Shown here: positions 32,146-45,800 of the stretch, piece after piece
Layout: each line of letters starts with the position of its first letter
How positions within the stretch are numbered: the first letter of the stretch is position 1
Source of the DNA: Cliona cf. orientalis
Lineage: Eukaryota > Porifera > Demospongiae > Clionaida > Clionaidae
Length of the DNA stretch: 64,000 nt
Reading direction: 5' to 3'
NCBI GenBank assembly: GCA_963930775.1
Contig: OZ005689.1
Span: 5,208,001-5,272,000, forward strand
The notes under the pieces: generated by a model
Seen by the model: only the letters and a program-made list of their open reading frames with translations
Told to the model about the DNA's origin: nothing
The model's database searches: none
Made by a program: the position numbers and the translations under genes

Positions 32146-35100
32146 TCAAACAGCTCTTTCAAGTAGAATTTTTCTATCCATATCAACCACTCCATCGTCA
32201 ATAACCAGCACAAACTGCAGCAAAGGAAAAGCAAGATAATAATAATAATAATAATAATAATATAATATACGGCAGTGTCATGTAACAATGCAAGAAATTA
32301 TCAATGACTGATCATGAAGAAGGAACAGGTACAATGATCGACTCACAGTACACCGGTAACCCCCTCCCCTCCCCATCTCTCTAGTAACTACTGATGATGT
32401 GAAAAACATCATTATGAAAATAAAAATAGCTTCTTTGTTAACATACAATGTGATTTGTATTACAGTGTGTGCACAGGTGCATCAAAGGCACCAAACTACC
32501 AGTTATACTATACTTAGATTGTAGTTAAACCAACTACAGCTGTAGCACAAGCCAGATAAACTACACACTACTGAGTTTATCCTCCTCGGTATCTATTTGC
32601 ATAACAAACACCTCATATTATTGTGTGATAACCTCAGTATAGTGTGTAATTTACCTGCCGAGGTGTCTATTTGCACAAACACCACTTGTATGACATTGTA
32701 TAATAACCTCATGCACTAGTGTGTAGTTTATCTGCCGAAGTATCTATTTGCACAACCAACGAGTGTATGTGTGATAACCTCAGTATATATAGTGTGTATA
32801 TAACATAATAATAATTTATCATACTCACCAAGAAAGCAAAAAACATTCCACAAGCAGAGAAGAAGTGCCAAACATCATGGTAATCATAAAATCCCTCCAC
32901 GTAGCATTCCTTGTTCCCTTCTCGAGACCTAGCTGGCTCAACCTGCAGGAAAGTTCAGCAGTGACGAGATAAAGACAAGTTGGCCTGCATGCAGTCTTAT
33001 TAACCATGAAAAATTCGGCCACGATAGGTTTCTTCTACTGCCAATCTTAAACCAAAGGGAGTAATCACCCCATTGCCTGCTCAGGCAAACTTAATTTCAG
33101 CAAAGGTAGAGGCACTTTGGTACCTAGTGCTAGCCCAGAACTACGGGTGGTGGTAGGTTGCAGTGGACTTATGAAATACCATGGCTGCAGTGTTCCTCTT
33201 TAAGAGCCACGTGCACTGTGTTACTAAGAAGCTATGACTATAAACATTGTAATACGCACACCCACGTTAATACAAACTTCAATGGTTTAATTACTAAATC
33301 TTGAGGACAAAGTAACACTGCCCAGTATCCCTTTATCAAACATTTACTACTACATAAATAATAGCTAGACACTATTTAGGAGGTTTCTATGTGATTTAGA
33401 AGACCGAAGGGCTCTATGTAGTATCCCGAGCGAAGCGAGGGTTCTACTGAAACCGATTACAGTGGAACCCCTCTATAACGGCCACCATTGGGGAATGAGG
33501 TAATGGCCTTTATAGAGGGGTGGCCTTAACTCAGGGGTTTTTTCCATAAATTGATAAAACAACAACACAACTTGAATTATGCAATAAAATATTAAAATAT
33601 TCTTTAAGTAAACTATAGTACATAAGCTAATCTCAGATGGCCTATTGTAAACTGTACTGACTGATGATTATTAATAAAAAAAAGTAGGTGGAGCTGGCCG
33701 TAGTATGAGATCATGCGCACTAATGATCGTTAAAGTGGGTGGAGCTGGCCGGTGACGACCTTTACCTTGGCTAAAGTGGGTGGAGCTGGCCGTAGTGCGA
33801 GGTCAATACGTATTGGTGAGCATCATTTGGGGCCACAATACGTGGCCGTTGTATGGAGTAGAGGGGTGGCCGCCAACCAGGGGTTTCTTAAGTACTATCT
33901 TATATGGAGATGCAATCGGGACCAAGGTGAGTGGCCGTTATAGACAGGGCGGCCGCCCATCAGGGGTGGCCGTTAAGAGGGGTTCCACTGTAAACTGTAT
34001 CTAACAACTTTAGATCCTAGCAACAATGCCCATAGGCTTGACATATAAACTGCTGCCTAGCAACAGTCCTAACCACAGGCAACAATTTTTTACAGGTTTA
34101 TATGCAAAAATTTACAGGTTTATATGAGCTTTTTACAGGTTTATGAGAAATAGATACACCTGCTCCTGACCATTCAGATAACAGTATTTGTTACAACTAG
34201 GATATAAAATATTAATATCAACTCACACTCCAATCTGTCACTTTGCCGTAGAATAGGAAGGCGACCCGCCAGGAGACTCCTATGAGTATCAGCAGCACTG
34301 GAGCCAGCCATGTCCACGGCTCTCCGTAGCAAATCTATATACACAACAGGACAAAATTAAGTGTCTACCGTATAGCGGGTAACTTTGGCGAGAATTTAAT
34401 TTGGCGAAATGGCTCTCTGTTGGTATTGGCAAAGTTTAAAATTGGCGATCTGAATCCTTATGTGCTGCCCGGATAGGTGCGTGTGCATTAACTCCAATTG
34501 GTGAGTTTTTAATTTGGTGATCTATACCGAATTTGCCAAATCGCCAAATTAAAAACCTCGTCAAAATTTCCCACTATATGGTATATTATAATATTATGTA
34601 GCTCACTCTTAGATAATTGAAATCTATACATAATCATTTGTACCACTGACCCTTCATACATGAAATGCCTAAAATTCCTTATTGCCTTGGATCCCATGAA
34701 AAATATCATAATAACATTATTATATGAGTGTGTAACTCACCTTAATGACACAGTATATGATCAAGTAAAGGACAATATTGACAATAAAGAAGATGAGTAT
34801 GGCAGTGGCTATTCCCTTATACTGGGCACAGATATAAATACCACTGCAGATTATTATACACAATATCATTAATTTTTAGCAGCACTGCGGTGAAGTAATG
34901 ATGAACAACTTACATAATTACATTGATACAAAAGATGACCACGTGTTTCCCAATACGGTACTAGAAATAATATAAATTTATGACAGGTAAAAAATTTGCT
35001 AATCAATCAGTCTGAATGATTGTCTAATAGATTCAGGCTCTCAATATAATAATAATATTATTATTATACTGAAGGGAAAGTCGTGGGTAAGCACCCCCTC

Positions 35101-35818
35101 CTAAGTGTACATACGGGCCAACATCGTGAATTATATATAAGCACTCAAGGGCGCTTACCCGGGACACTACGGTACTTACTTTATAGTCTTTCCAGAATTT
35201 CTTCCATCGCTCACATGAAATCAGCCAGTCCAACGTCAGCAGAACACCGGCATAAATGAGGGTGCAGACCCCATTCAGCTTATAGCCAGTATGGAATTTG
35301 GTAAGGACTCCTTGGAGGTCTGTTATACCTATACATAAAATGATGATGATTATATTAATTTACTTTCAAGTCTCACAGGCTTTTTAAGCAGTGAATGCCA
35401 TGCATGGTCGGAATGCATCAACATTCAATATGAATGATCGTGCAACTGATCAAACGATTGGCCATGTCCCTTAAATAGGTCCACAAACATGCATGCACAC
35501 TTGGATGCAGCTATTTATTTTTTAGTTATGTACACTTTGCTATTAAGCGCAGGTTTATTCCTATGGAGATATAAGTGCATGCATGTAATAGTGGGAAAAT
35601 ACGATAATGAAAGTCATAGTACATAATATTCAAACTTGATATGATACATGATCTTGAACTTAGGTCTAGCAGGCTTACCATGTTTCCAGCGGTAGAAGTG
35701 GGTGAGAAAGAGAAAAATGACCAACAGCGCCAGAAAAAAGAAGCTCACTTTCACAGCAATTGGGTGATGGCGGTCATTATACTGTGTAAGAGGAAAATGT
35801 AATGAAAGGGGGAGGGAA

Positions 35819-35849
<31 letters not shown>

Positions 35850-36830
35850 GATACAGACAGAGAAAAGAAATAGTAATACTTTAAACTCGATAACTTTGAT
35901 TGCGTGAGCACTTACAATTCCAATAACCGTGAAGAAGATGATGACAGCAAAAGCAAAGAAGGCAATGAAAGCATTGGCCTGGACATTGGGGTGCCGATTC
36001 TGATACACCTTCACCAGAATTATACCTCCAGTGATAAACATGAACGCAGTGTCTATAATATTGTTATGGACAAGAATATTGAGCAGTAATATGAATCTTC
36101 AAAAAGTAGGTTCCAAAAGTGCGACTGTAGTCTAAGACAGCTGTTTCAGTCTAATTGGGCCTCATCAGTGCAGTGCAATATTAGGTGGGCCAGTCACCTC
36201 AACACTTTTGGGTTTCGTAGAAGCCTAAAGCTTCTAAAAGACAGACTATGGTATAATAGACTATTACTGCTCACCGAACTGAAAGTTGGCATTGCTAGGG
36301 CAGATGTGGTAGAAGGAGCTCATGAATCCTTCAAGAATCAGAGCTATTCCCATGGCATAGTAGATACCAAAGAACTGCGGAACTCCATGACTCTGAAATA
36401 GCGTAAGGGAAACACTAGTGTAATATGTTACTACCAGTAAGTTTGGCCGAGAAAGGAATTCTGACATGATTTACCAAACTCGGACACAATTCAAACTAGA
36501 GCTCTATAGAGCACATACCCCGCGCGCTCTGTAGCCACTGTAGCGTAGTATTGCAACGCTCTGAGCCATAGCTGTTTCATGACTTGACGACCCTTTCCAA
36601 CACTGAGCTTGAGCATGCGCAGTCGCATCAGCTTGCTATTATGCTAAAAGAGTGGGAGTGGTCGATAAACCACAGGCATGCTGAACAGAAAATACACGAT
36701 TTGTAGCACTACTAAGCCTTTTTGAGCAATTTGAAGCGCGTATAAACCAGTTTTGCACCGATATCTACCGATTGGTTGTGCTTACAGCACGCATAGATGC
36801 CTAGAACGCGAGATTTGGCGATTTTCGTGC

Positions 36831-36861
<31 letters not shown>

Positions 36862-39800
36862 AGACAGACAAACCGATTGCTTTACCCCTTGCGCATGCGC
36901 GCGGGGTAATAATTATTAGTACCTCTCGGGCCACTGTAGGTGGTATAGAGGCATTTACACACTCACATCAACATAATCTTTGTTCCTGATTCTTCTGACC
37001 ATGTACTGACAGTGCCTATACATGTGAACCACAAAATTTGAATAGATCTGCTAATAAAATTATCAGCAATCATGCACATGTAGCTGGAAAATCGGGGGGG
37101 GGGGGGGGGGGGGGGGGGGAGATGAATTTGTATATGCATGTGCACAGGGTCTTAATTACCTGACGAACACAATAATTATGAATAGGACCCCCAGAAACAC
37201 GTAGCCTATGTTGCTCCATATGTTATTGAATGCGGTGAAGGGTCCAACAGGATGGGCACACTTGAAGTTGTAGTAGCAAGTGTCCTGGTCTCCACTACGA
37301 TCCAAGATCTATATTATGAGAGAGAGGGAAGGAGGGTGAGGGAGGGGGAGAGAGGGAGAAAGAGAGACAGAGGGTGAGGGGTGGGGGGGAAGGGGGTGGG
37401 TGGGTGAGGGGAGAGTACAGTATATATCATGCAAAGTAAAGGGCTAACTGTGCTTACCTTTTGCTCTGAGAATACAAGCTGAAGAGCTGGCAGTGCATAG
37501 AAAATTCCAACAGTCACTGTATTCCTACAGAATTAGACATTGCAACTATATACAAGTTTGTATTATTACCCAATCAATAATCAATGAGGCTCTATGGTAC
37601 AAACGTGCAACACTGAAATGCTGGAATGGGCCTGGGGACCGCTAGTCATTATCTTCCTTGTGGGATTGCGAAGATTGTGGGAACGGAAAATGGAAAACAC
37701 TGCAGTCTAGCCTCAAGCACCTATCCATATGCATGTGCATCTGTGACCAAAAGTAAATATACTCTGGCTGTGATAGACAGCCATGATACAAGTACTTATA
37801 CTGTACTGTACATCGCAAAATTTTCATTGTTTCGGACAGCTTGATCAGTACGAAAATTAAACACAAAAATATGTAGATCGAGCATGCTGAGCACTATAAT
37901 ATAATAGATGGACACAGAGGACAAGGGATCTATAGTATTTAGCATCCCGATGATCCCGAGCTGTGACACCCGAGCGTAGTGAGGGATGTTAAATACTGTG
38001 GATCCCAATGGCCGAGGTGAGCTAAGTTATTTAGAGTTTTACAACTGTTGCTATTATAGTAGTATAGCTATTTGCCTTGGAGCTCTCATAATACCATGGA
38101 TCCTATTGGCCAAAATTTACAATTAACTAAGTAAATTTTTTATAAGTAACTAAGTAAAACCTAGAAGTAACTAAGCTACTTAGTTACCTCCTATTGACCA
38201 ATCAGATTACAGGAAAGTGGCAGTAAAATTCTAAAGACTAGTAGATCCTTCATACATGCAACTTAAGGACATCTGTCCATCCCAGCCATATTAGAAAATT
38301 TCATCTTGGGGGGGAGGGACCTCCATACTTTCAATCAAGTAAGACCCATTTTCGTTCAACAACCTTTACCTACAGTAACTGTGGATAGACTAAACAAAGG
38401 TCATTGGGCAAAGATATTCAGGATGTGCTCTTATTAATAATCTTATTAACGTACCAGCTATAGACATGGTACGGCATTTTGTCACCAGATGTGGTGTTAC
38501 CAGAATCTGATGTGGTGTTACCAGAATCTGATGTGGTGCTACCAGAATCTGATGTGGTGTTACCAGAATCTGATGTGGTGTCCCCATCGGAGTTCGTCGA
38601 TGGTTGTAACAACGGTGTCCTCTCAGGCTCAGGATTGTGGTCAAACACGCAAATCTCTGGCTGCGACACTGGTTTAATGCTCCGACAGCAGATGCATCCC
38701 AGGGGATTCCTTGTGCACCTATAGTGAGGATTGTGTGTGCATGTGTGCATATGTGTACATTAGGTAAATTGCCGGCTATCAGAGGGGCGTGGGTGATCAT
38801 AGGGTAGGCCAATGATGAGAGGGAGTCATGGGCCAACAAGATAGTTACAAAATCTTAATTGGGGTACATTTGGCCATGCATCTCATGCACCCTTACAACT
38901 ATAGCCCCATTTATACGTACCAAATCAGTAAACTGAACCGGATTAAGCCGCGTTTACACACATGCGCTTGACCCGAGTTAAGATATTCATAGCCCACTAC
39001 TATGCACGTAACCCACTTCTAATCCACATCAGGATGTGGGTTACAACCCAGATCAATTACAAGTGGATTAGCGTGTCTACACATAAGCGAGTTACGTAGT
39101 TTAACGCGGATCCTGACCTGAGTTAAGGCCTACGTGTAAATGGGGCTTATAACGTGCATGTGTGTGTGTATGCAGGTGAGTATGTGCATGTACATACTGG
39201 GGACTGCACTCCGTAATGTCCTCAGTTGCCTGTGCTTGCTGGTCCTCTGGGACGGAGTCAGTGCGGCGTATGATGCACGTGAAGGGGCGTACTGGTACAC
39301 ACAGCACACAGCAACGTGAATTTGTGGAATCGTTTACACATGCACAGCAACATGAAGGTTTGGATTCATGACCATCAGTCCGGCGGTGACAGCACTTCTT
39401 GAACTGGAACGGAATGCAACACGGCTCCCACCGGCTAAAGGGTGTGTGTGCATGAGAGTTTTGTTGCATAATCATATAATTATATATACACATGTAATGA
39501 CAGCTTTAAGATAAGGACAGATATATATTTTATATGTGCATGCATGAGTGTAGAATGGACCTTTAGTATAATACTATGTCAGTTATCAATTTCAATAGGT
39601 ATATATTATTATATGAAAAACTTGACCACATCCCCAGTAGTTCTAATGGTGCATGTGGTAAAAGGTCGTCAATATACACATCGATGCCGGCGCCTCAATT
39701 ACAGAGATGACCAACGGTCGACCTTGATAGGGACAAATTTTGATGCTTCAATCACAGGACACGAATTCGACAGCACAGTACAGCTTCCAAACTTCAGATT

Positions 39801-42800
39801 GATTGTGGCACGATGCGTGCTATACATCATAGCGCAAGGCTAATCCACAGGAATACGTCAGCCAAGAGAAAACATAAAGTTCGGCTAGAGTATTACTTGT
39901 CGGAGAAAGTAGCACTCAGCTTTTAATGTATTAACTGTAACTTAATCTATGATTCTGTGAATTTTCAGGTCTCAGAAGTGTTCTGTAAAGGCTCTGAATT
40001 TTAATGCTATGACAACATAGGTTACATCATAATTACATCATAATATTTACCTAATAACCGCAAAAAAGTAAATAATTGCTACTGTAAAGTTGCTAATGCC
40101 TTCTGACCAATACAGTATTTTGGGCAAGGATGCATTTATACCGATTCAAAAGAATTCTCCAACTTACCATGCATAGCCGCAGCAGACCACGAAGGCCAGA
40201 CAGCAAAAGACGATGCAGATACCAACAGGCAGCATCATCGCCCGAACATACTCATGAGCTGTGGGAGATTGTAGAGGAATTATTTTGTTGCCTGTGAAAT
40301 GGACTGCCAACGTGTACTAATGCTTACTTGGATTCATGTGGCCAATCTTGATGTTAATAGTTCGTTTTGGATTACCTATTCAGAAATCCAGGAAAAATAT
40401 TAATGCATGTACAGTAACTGTTAGTTTGTTCGATCTTAACACATAGCTTATCTAATTCTGATACCTTCTATATAAGTTGGGACACACAATGTATGTTACA
40501 GGTGTACATGCAGGGCTAGAAATAAGAGCTCATTTTTTGGTCAGACATTGTTAGGACACAGTACAAGACTTTGTGGAGTTGCATGGGGAATTTGATTGGT
40601 CATTTCAACAATTTGGTCGGAAAATGTCCGATGACCAGCTATTATTTCTAGCTCTTGGTGTACTCACTGGATTGGTTTGTGTAGCAGAGGGAGTGATCAT
40701 CAGCTGCGACAAGGACCAGCAGAAATTCACGATCTGAGACAGAATCGGCCTGCAAAGGTATGTATAGATATGATGTGAAAACCTCACCTCTTGCATAGTT
40801 ATCAGGGGTTGATATATACAATGGTTAGTTCTTTGTGGGGAGGGGGGGATCAGACATAATGCATGTATACATTAATTTTTAGAAATTCTAGGAGCCTGGA
40901 GAAATCAACCTGGGGGGGGGGGGGGGTCATCAACTGGTGGTTCTTCAGGACTGGAAGGGCCCGGTTGGAGTCAGACATGGTCCAGTACTTTCTCTAGTAT
41001 GTATACTTTCATATTATAATAATAGGGAGGGGAAATCAATCTGGGGAGGGGGGTCAGGAAATCCCTGTGCTCCCCACCTTCTAAAAGAATCACCACATGA
41101 CATCTCTCATCTACTCCAGTGGCAGATTCAGGGTGGTTCCTAGGGTTCCATGGAACCCCCCTTTGGGCTGCACCTAGCACTAAGAAGCACTGATGATAGG
41201 CTATGAAGTACTGATTGATAGGCTAATGGAATCCCCCTCTCTGTCTACAGAACTAAGTAAACTACTGCTATGGCTCACCTTGGCATGCTTTAGCAGAAAA
41301 GTTGTTCAAAAACTGATCGATTGGACTAGTAGGATTGATAGTTTCTCTCAAAAACGAGCGAAATGGGCGTGGGTTTTCCCCAAAGTGGGCGTGGCTTCAA
41401 AAATTTCGCACACGCTTTGCACGCAACTGTACTATTGGAACCCCCCTTCAAGAAATCCTGGATCCGCCACTGTACTCCCATGCAATCTTACACTGATAGT
41501 GAAAAATGCTGATGTTGTCATAGTCTGGTAGATCCCCTTGCTGCGTACATTCTTGAAAAGATCATCAACTGGACACTAGAGTGGAAAAAAAACAACAACA
41601 AAGAATAATGATAACACGACTTTATGACTAGAGCATCTAGTCGAAAACTTTGGCAACTTTATCAAACAGTTAACAATAGAGCATCTTTATTAGTTTCCAA
41701 GACAGTATTTAATAATGAAGCACTGTCGTGCTAAATCCTAGACACATTGCAATAGCTAGCCTATATGTTGCATACCGTATAGCTGGAAAATTTGGCGGTT
41801 TGGCGGTACAACCGCCAAATTAAAATCTGCCAAAATTTCCTACTTGCATATATACGTATGGCGATCACGTACCGAACTGCCAAATTTAAATCCACCAATA
41901 TTCTTGCAATAGCGATTTTGGGCTTAACCGCCAAATTTAATTCCTGTCAATATTTCCAGCTATACGGTATAATAAGGTAACTAAAACATGCTTACAGTGT
42001 TGTCTTGAATGGACACGATTGTACAGCCGTAAGTCTCTGAGCTTGCTTCCACCGTCACCAATTCAACATCGGTTGGAATTTTGTAATAATAGACCTGCAC
42101 ACATTGAAAGTACAGTGTATAATACACGCACATTATATTATACCATAGTGTCGTGGGTAAGCACCTATGGGCCGCGACTTAAACATAGTTCACTATTTTG
42201 CCCCGCATTGGCGCTTATAATTAATACCCGGGATATATGTCCATACGTTTGTATAGAAAGCTCTTCCATTGACCCCTTGAAATGAGCTACATGGGTGCTC
42301 ACTTAGGAGTGGGCGCTTGCCCAGGACACTACAGTAATGAGCTAATAATATTATTATGCATACATTGAAAGTACAGTGTATAATACAGGCACATATACCG
42401 TAGTGTCGTGGGTAAGCACCTATTGGCACTTAAGTATAACTCACTATTTGGCCCGCATGGGTGCTTACCTGCGATATTTCCATACGTTTGTACAGAAGCT
42501 GTTCCATTGACCCTTTGAATTCGAAATGAGCTATATATACATGGGCGCTTTCCCAGGAGTAGGTGCTTGCGTGGGACACTACGGTAATCAACTAATTATT
42601 ATTATTTATATATAGCATACCTGTGGTGTCGCATGGCCCACATCAGTGGAATAAGTTTCATTAGTCCTGTTAATCAGTGATACAAATTAAAATATGCTGT
42701 TTTGCTTGTGATAATTACTTACTGATCCCACTGATAAATTGATTTACTGTAGCATTACAATCATCATACTAATAGTTTTCATTCCACTCCCAGGGTTTAA

Positions 42801-45800
42801 TCTATATACGTACGTAGGGAGGAATCTTCCCCTCCCCCCTTCATGGCCAGGCTGTTTTCCCCTTTCAGAGTTAGTAAATATCATAGTCGGTAGACTCTAT
42901 AAGTAGGGATGGCCTGGATATGCCATATATGTAATACAAAACAAAACATTAATAACTCAGAGCAGGAAGATTTTTAAGATTTTTGACTTACATATTCATG
43001 GTCTACGCCAGAATATCTATCTATCAAGCCCTGAACCATCCATAGAAACAATCAGGTATGCCTGAACTAGCTGTTTTTAAAATTGTAAAGAAAGTGCATT
43101 TTCTCATTCTTTCTTTTTCATTGCCAGGGCTAACTCAAGACTCCCTGGGCCGCTCACCTTGTTTCGAGTATAAATCCACTCCATTTTGTAGCGCGCACGT
43201 CTGTGGCACGCTAGTTTTGTGGTATCATGACAGTGATTTAATCGTGGGTTGAGTACAGCACATTTTGAGAGTGGGCGTGTCGGATTCGCCATCTTGTCAT
43301 ATAATGCGCATGCCCACAATGTGTTGCCATGGTGAAGTCATGTGACAGGAGTCAGTGGCGCTGCGCGTGTGATGGTGTGTACACGAGCGCTAACGCAGAG
43401 CGCTTGAGCTGAAAGAAGGCGCTAGAGCGCTAGATCGTGAAAAACTTAGTCAGTCTTAGAGGCCAGTAAGTTTATTGTTGATAGTAGCTTCTCTGAGTCT
43501 GGGAACGAGGATAGTCACTGAGCTGACTGTTCTAGAGCTCAGGGGCCGTGCCTGTGCCCGGCCCGCGCCAGGGTGCGGCTGCGATACGATGCTAGATAAC
43601 GACGAACTAATGAGGGGTGTGGCTACGACTATTGCGCACTCGCTATCCTGGATAGGGTAGAGAAGGAAAGATAGCACTATCACCAACAAAACGAGCAGCA
43701 CTAGATTGCAAATAATTATGCCACCTATAAGTAAGACAGACTCAAGCACAACCTACACTGCTACAGAAAGACCCCTTACCCATGTCTCCACCCACCTCAG
43801 TTAGTGCATGCGGGATGCAAATACCAAGTACATGTACCGGTGTGTATAGCTGGTAGAGAGTGGACAATGGCACATGCCATCACTGGACGAGGATGATAAT
43901 TTATATAAAAAGTACTATAAATACATGATACGTAAATGGCATCTAATGCATCATAGAAGGCATTCTCCTTGCATTCTGCTTTTTGATTTGAAGATCCATC
44001 TAACAATCGTGTGAAACAGAATTATGAATACGCAATACTTACATCGTCCATAACTACCTCTTAAAGATTCTGGTTTATGCTTAATTATGATAATCCTTTA
44101 AAAATTGATGGCTTGGTGTGGTCTGAAAATTATTAGAAATCTTAGCCACCATCTGAAGACAGCTTTTAGATCGACAGCAAAAGTTGGAATTGCTTAGAGT
44201 GGTGCTGTGTAGCTTCCATGTGGATGCACCCCTGGCCCACCAACTGAACGAGATTCAGAATAGTATATACTTACATTGCCCCTGCCTCGTGGCAAGTGGT
44301 GAAGGATTATATAATTATACATACATGCATAAACACAATTATTTGCAAGGCATCCGTTAACTGCAGCTGCCTCTGTCTGGAAATATCCTACCCTACTACA
44401 TGAGTTAATGGGAAAACCATGTCAGATGGTATTGATGCATGAATTATCCTAAAGAGGAATAAAAAAAAGAACAGAAACAAGCATAAAAAACAATGTAATT
44501 GAAAGATGAAGTAGGGATGGCAGGGTCAAAAAATACACAAACAAGATTTATAGGGATAATCACATCCACTATACACCCCTACGCTTGCTTTTTGAGTAGG
44601 TGCAGGAATTAAGCTAACAATCCAGTCATGATCAAAACTGATTATCCTCCCATCCCCTATATGAGGATAGTGAATTTCTCCTGCATGCATACAATAATAT
44701 TTGAATTAGTCTAAGGATAGCACCAATGGGTCACCATCGACAGGTGCATGATAAGAGAAAAGCAAGCATAGGGATGTATAGTGGATGTGATTATCCCTAC
44801 AAATCTTGTTTGTGTACTTTCTGACCCTGCCATCCCTACTTCATCTTTCAATTACATTGTTTTTTATGCTTGTATTATAATATTATCATAGAGTCGGTAG
44901 ACACTATAAGTAGGGATGGCCCGGATATGCCATATATGTAATACATTACAAATTCCAAAATATCTCAAAATAGGTAATTTTGTGAAATTTCTAAGTGTGA
45001 AAATCAGAATCTCCAGCAAATTATGCATCTGGCAAGACCAAGATCATTCATCAAAACAATTATACATGCCAGAACCAGGTGTTTGAAAAATAGCCCATTT
45101 GTCAATCTTTCTTTCTTTCTTTCTTTCTTTCTTTTTCATTATCAGGGCTAACTCAAGACTGCCTTGATCGCTCGTCTTAGTTTGGATATAAATCCACTCC
45201 ATTTTGTAGCGCGCAGTGCAGTATCACGCTAACTTTCCGTTATCTTGACAGCTACGTAGTCGTGGTTGTGTACCCGCTTGTTAACGATTGAGTAGCTATA
45301 TTATAGCTATGTATGCATGGGGTGCAAAAATAATGTGACTGAATCAAAGCTGATCGACTATCCTGAGCCTCCCACATGCACATCAAGAACACTCACCGAA
45401 GGATAGCACAAACAAGTCGACAACAATAAGTGTATTATAATCGAGAAAAGCAAGCGTAGGGATGTATAGTGGATGTGATTATCCCTACATTGAATCTTGT
45501 TTGTGTACTTTTTGACCCTGCCATCCCTACTTCATCCTTCAATTTTATTCAATTGTTTTTATACTTGTAATAATATGTCATCAAGGGCTTATATATCCCT
45601 AAAGCCCTTGATAATATCATATTATTCACATACATGATCAACTAGCCAACATCCAAGCTAATCCCATAATACTGATATATTTCCAAGGTCTTGAAAACAT
45701 TACTTCTAGAAAATAAACCTAATCATGACTCCACCAAAAGCATAATGTTTATTGTGACGAAATTCACAAGTATATTCATCACAACCCTTGTTGTGGTTCA

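Larger units (their letters stand above)
32820..39150. repeat. Recent segmental duplication, copy A (pairs with 58128-64000+)
   Basis: From the donor edge of SIDT exon 22 leftwards in gene sense, exons, introns and intronic MITEs match the segment 58128-64000 almost base for base, apart from three large insertions and microsatellite length changes. The match reaches the right edge of the window, so its true end is not visible. Confidence 0.9.

Noticed and set aside
36831..36900. CGACAA hexamer run as a coding repeat
   Set aside because: It is inside the A-only insert in an intron and has no open frame context.
38479..38724. Plus-strand frames with DVVLPES or WCYQNLM repeats, and the 21-bp array as a CRISPR-like array
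   Set aside because: They are shadows of the SIDT exon 11 repeats; units are contiguous without spacers.
43456..43749. Minus-strand frame with a strong membrane helix, as an extra SIDT-A exon or small gene
   Set aside because: SIDT-A exons 3 and 4 join in phase without it, SID-1 proteins have no helix at this position, and no matching acceptor and donor phases were found.
43797..44006. Possible exon DGSSNQKAEC... in SIDT-A intron 3
   Set aside because: It would need a phase-1 entry while the upstream exon ends in phase 2; the phase-2 reading hits a stop.
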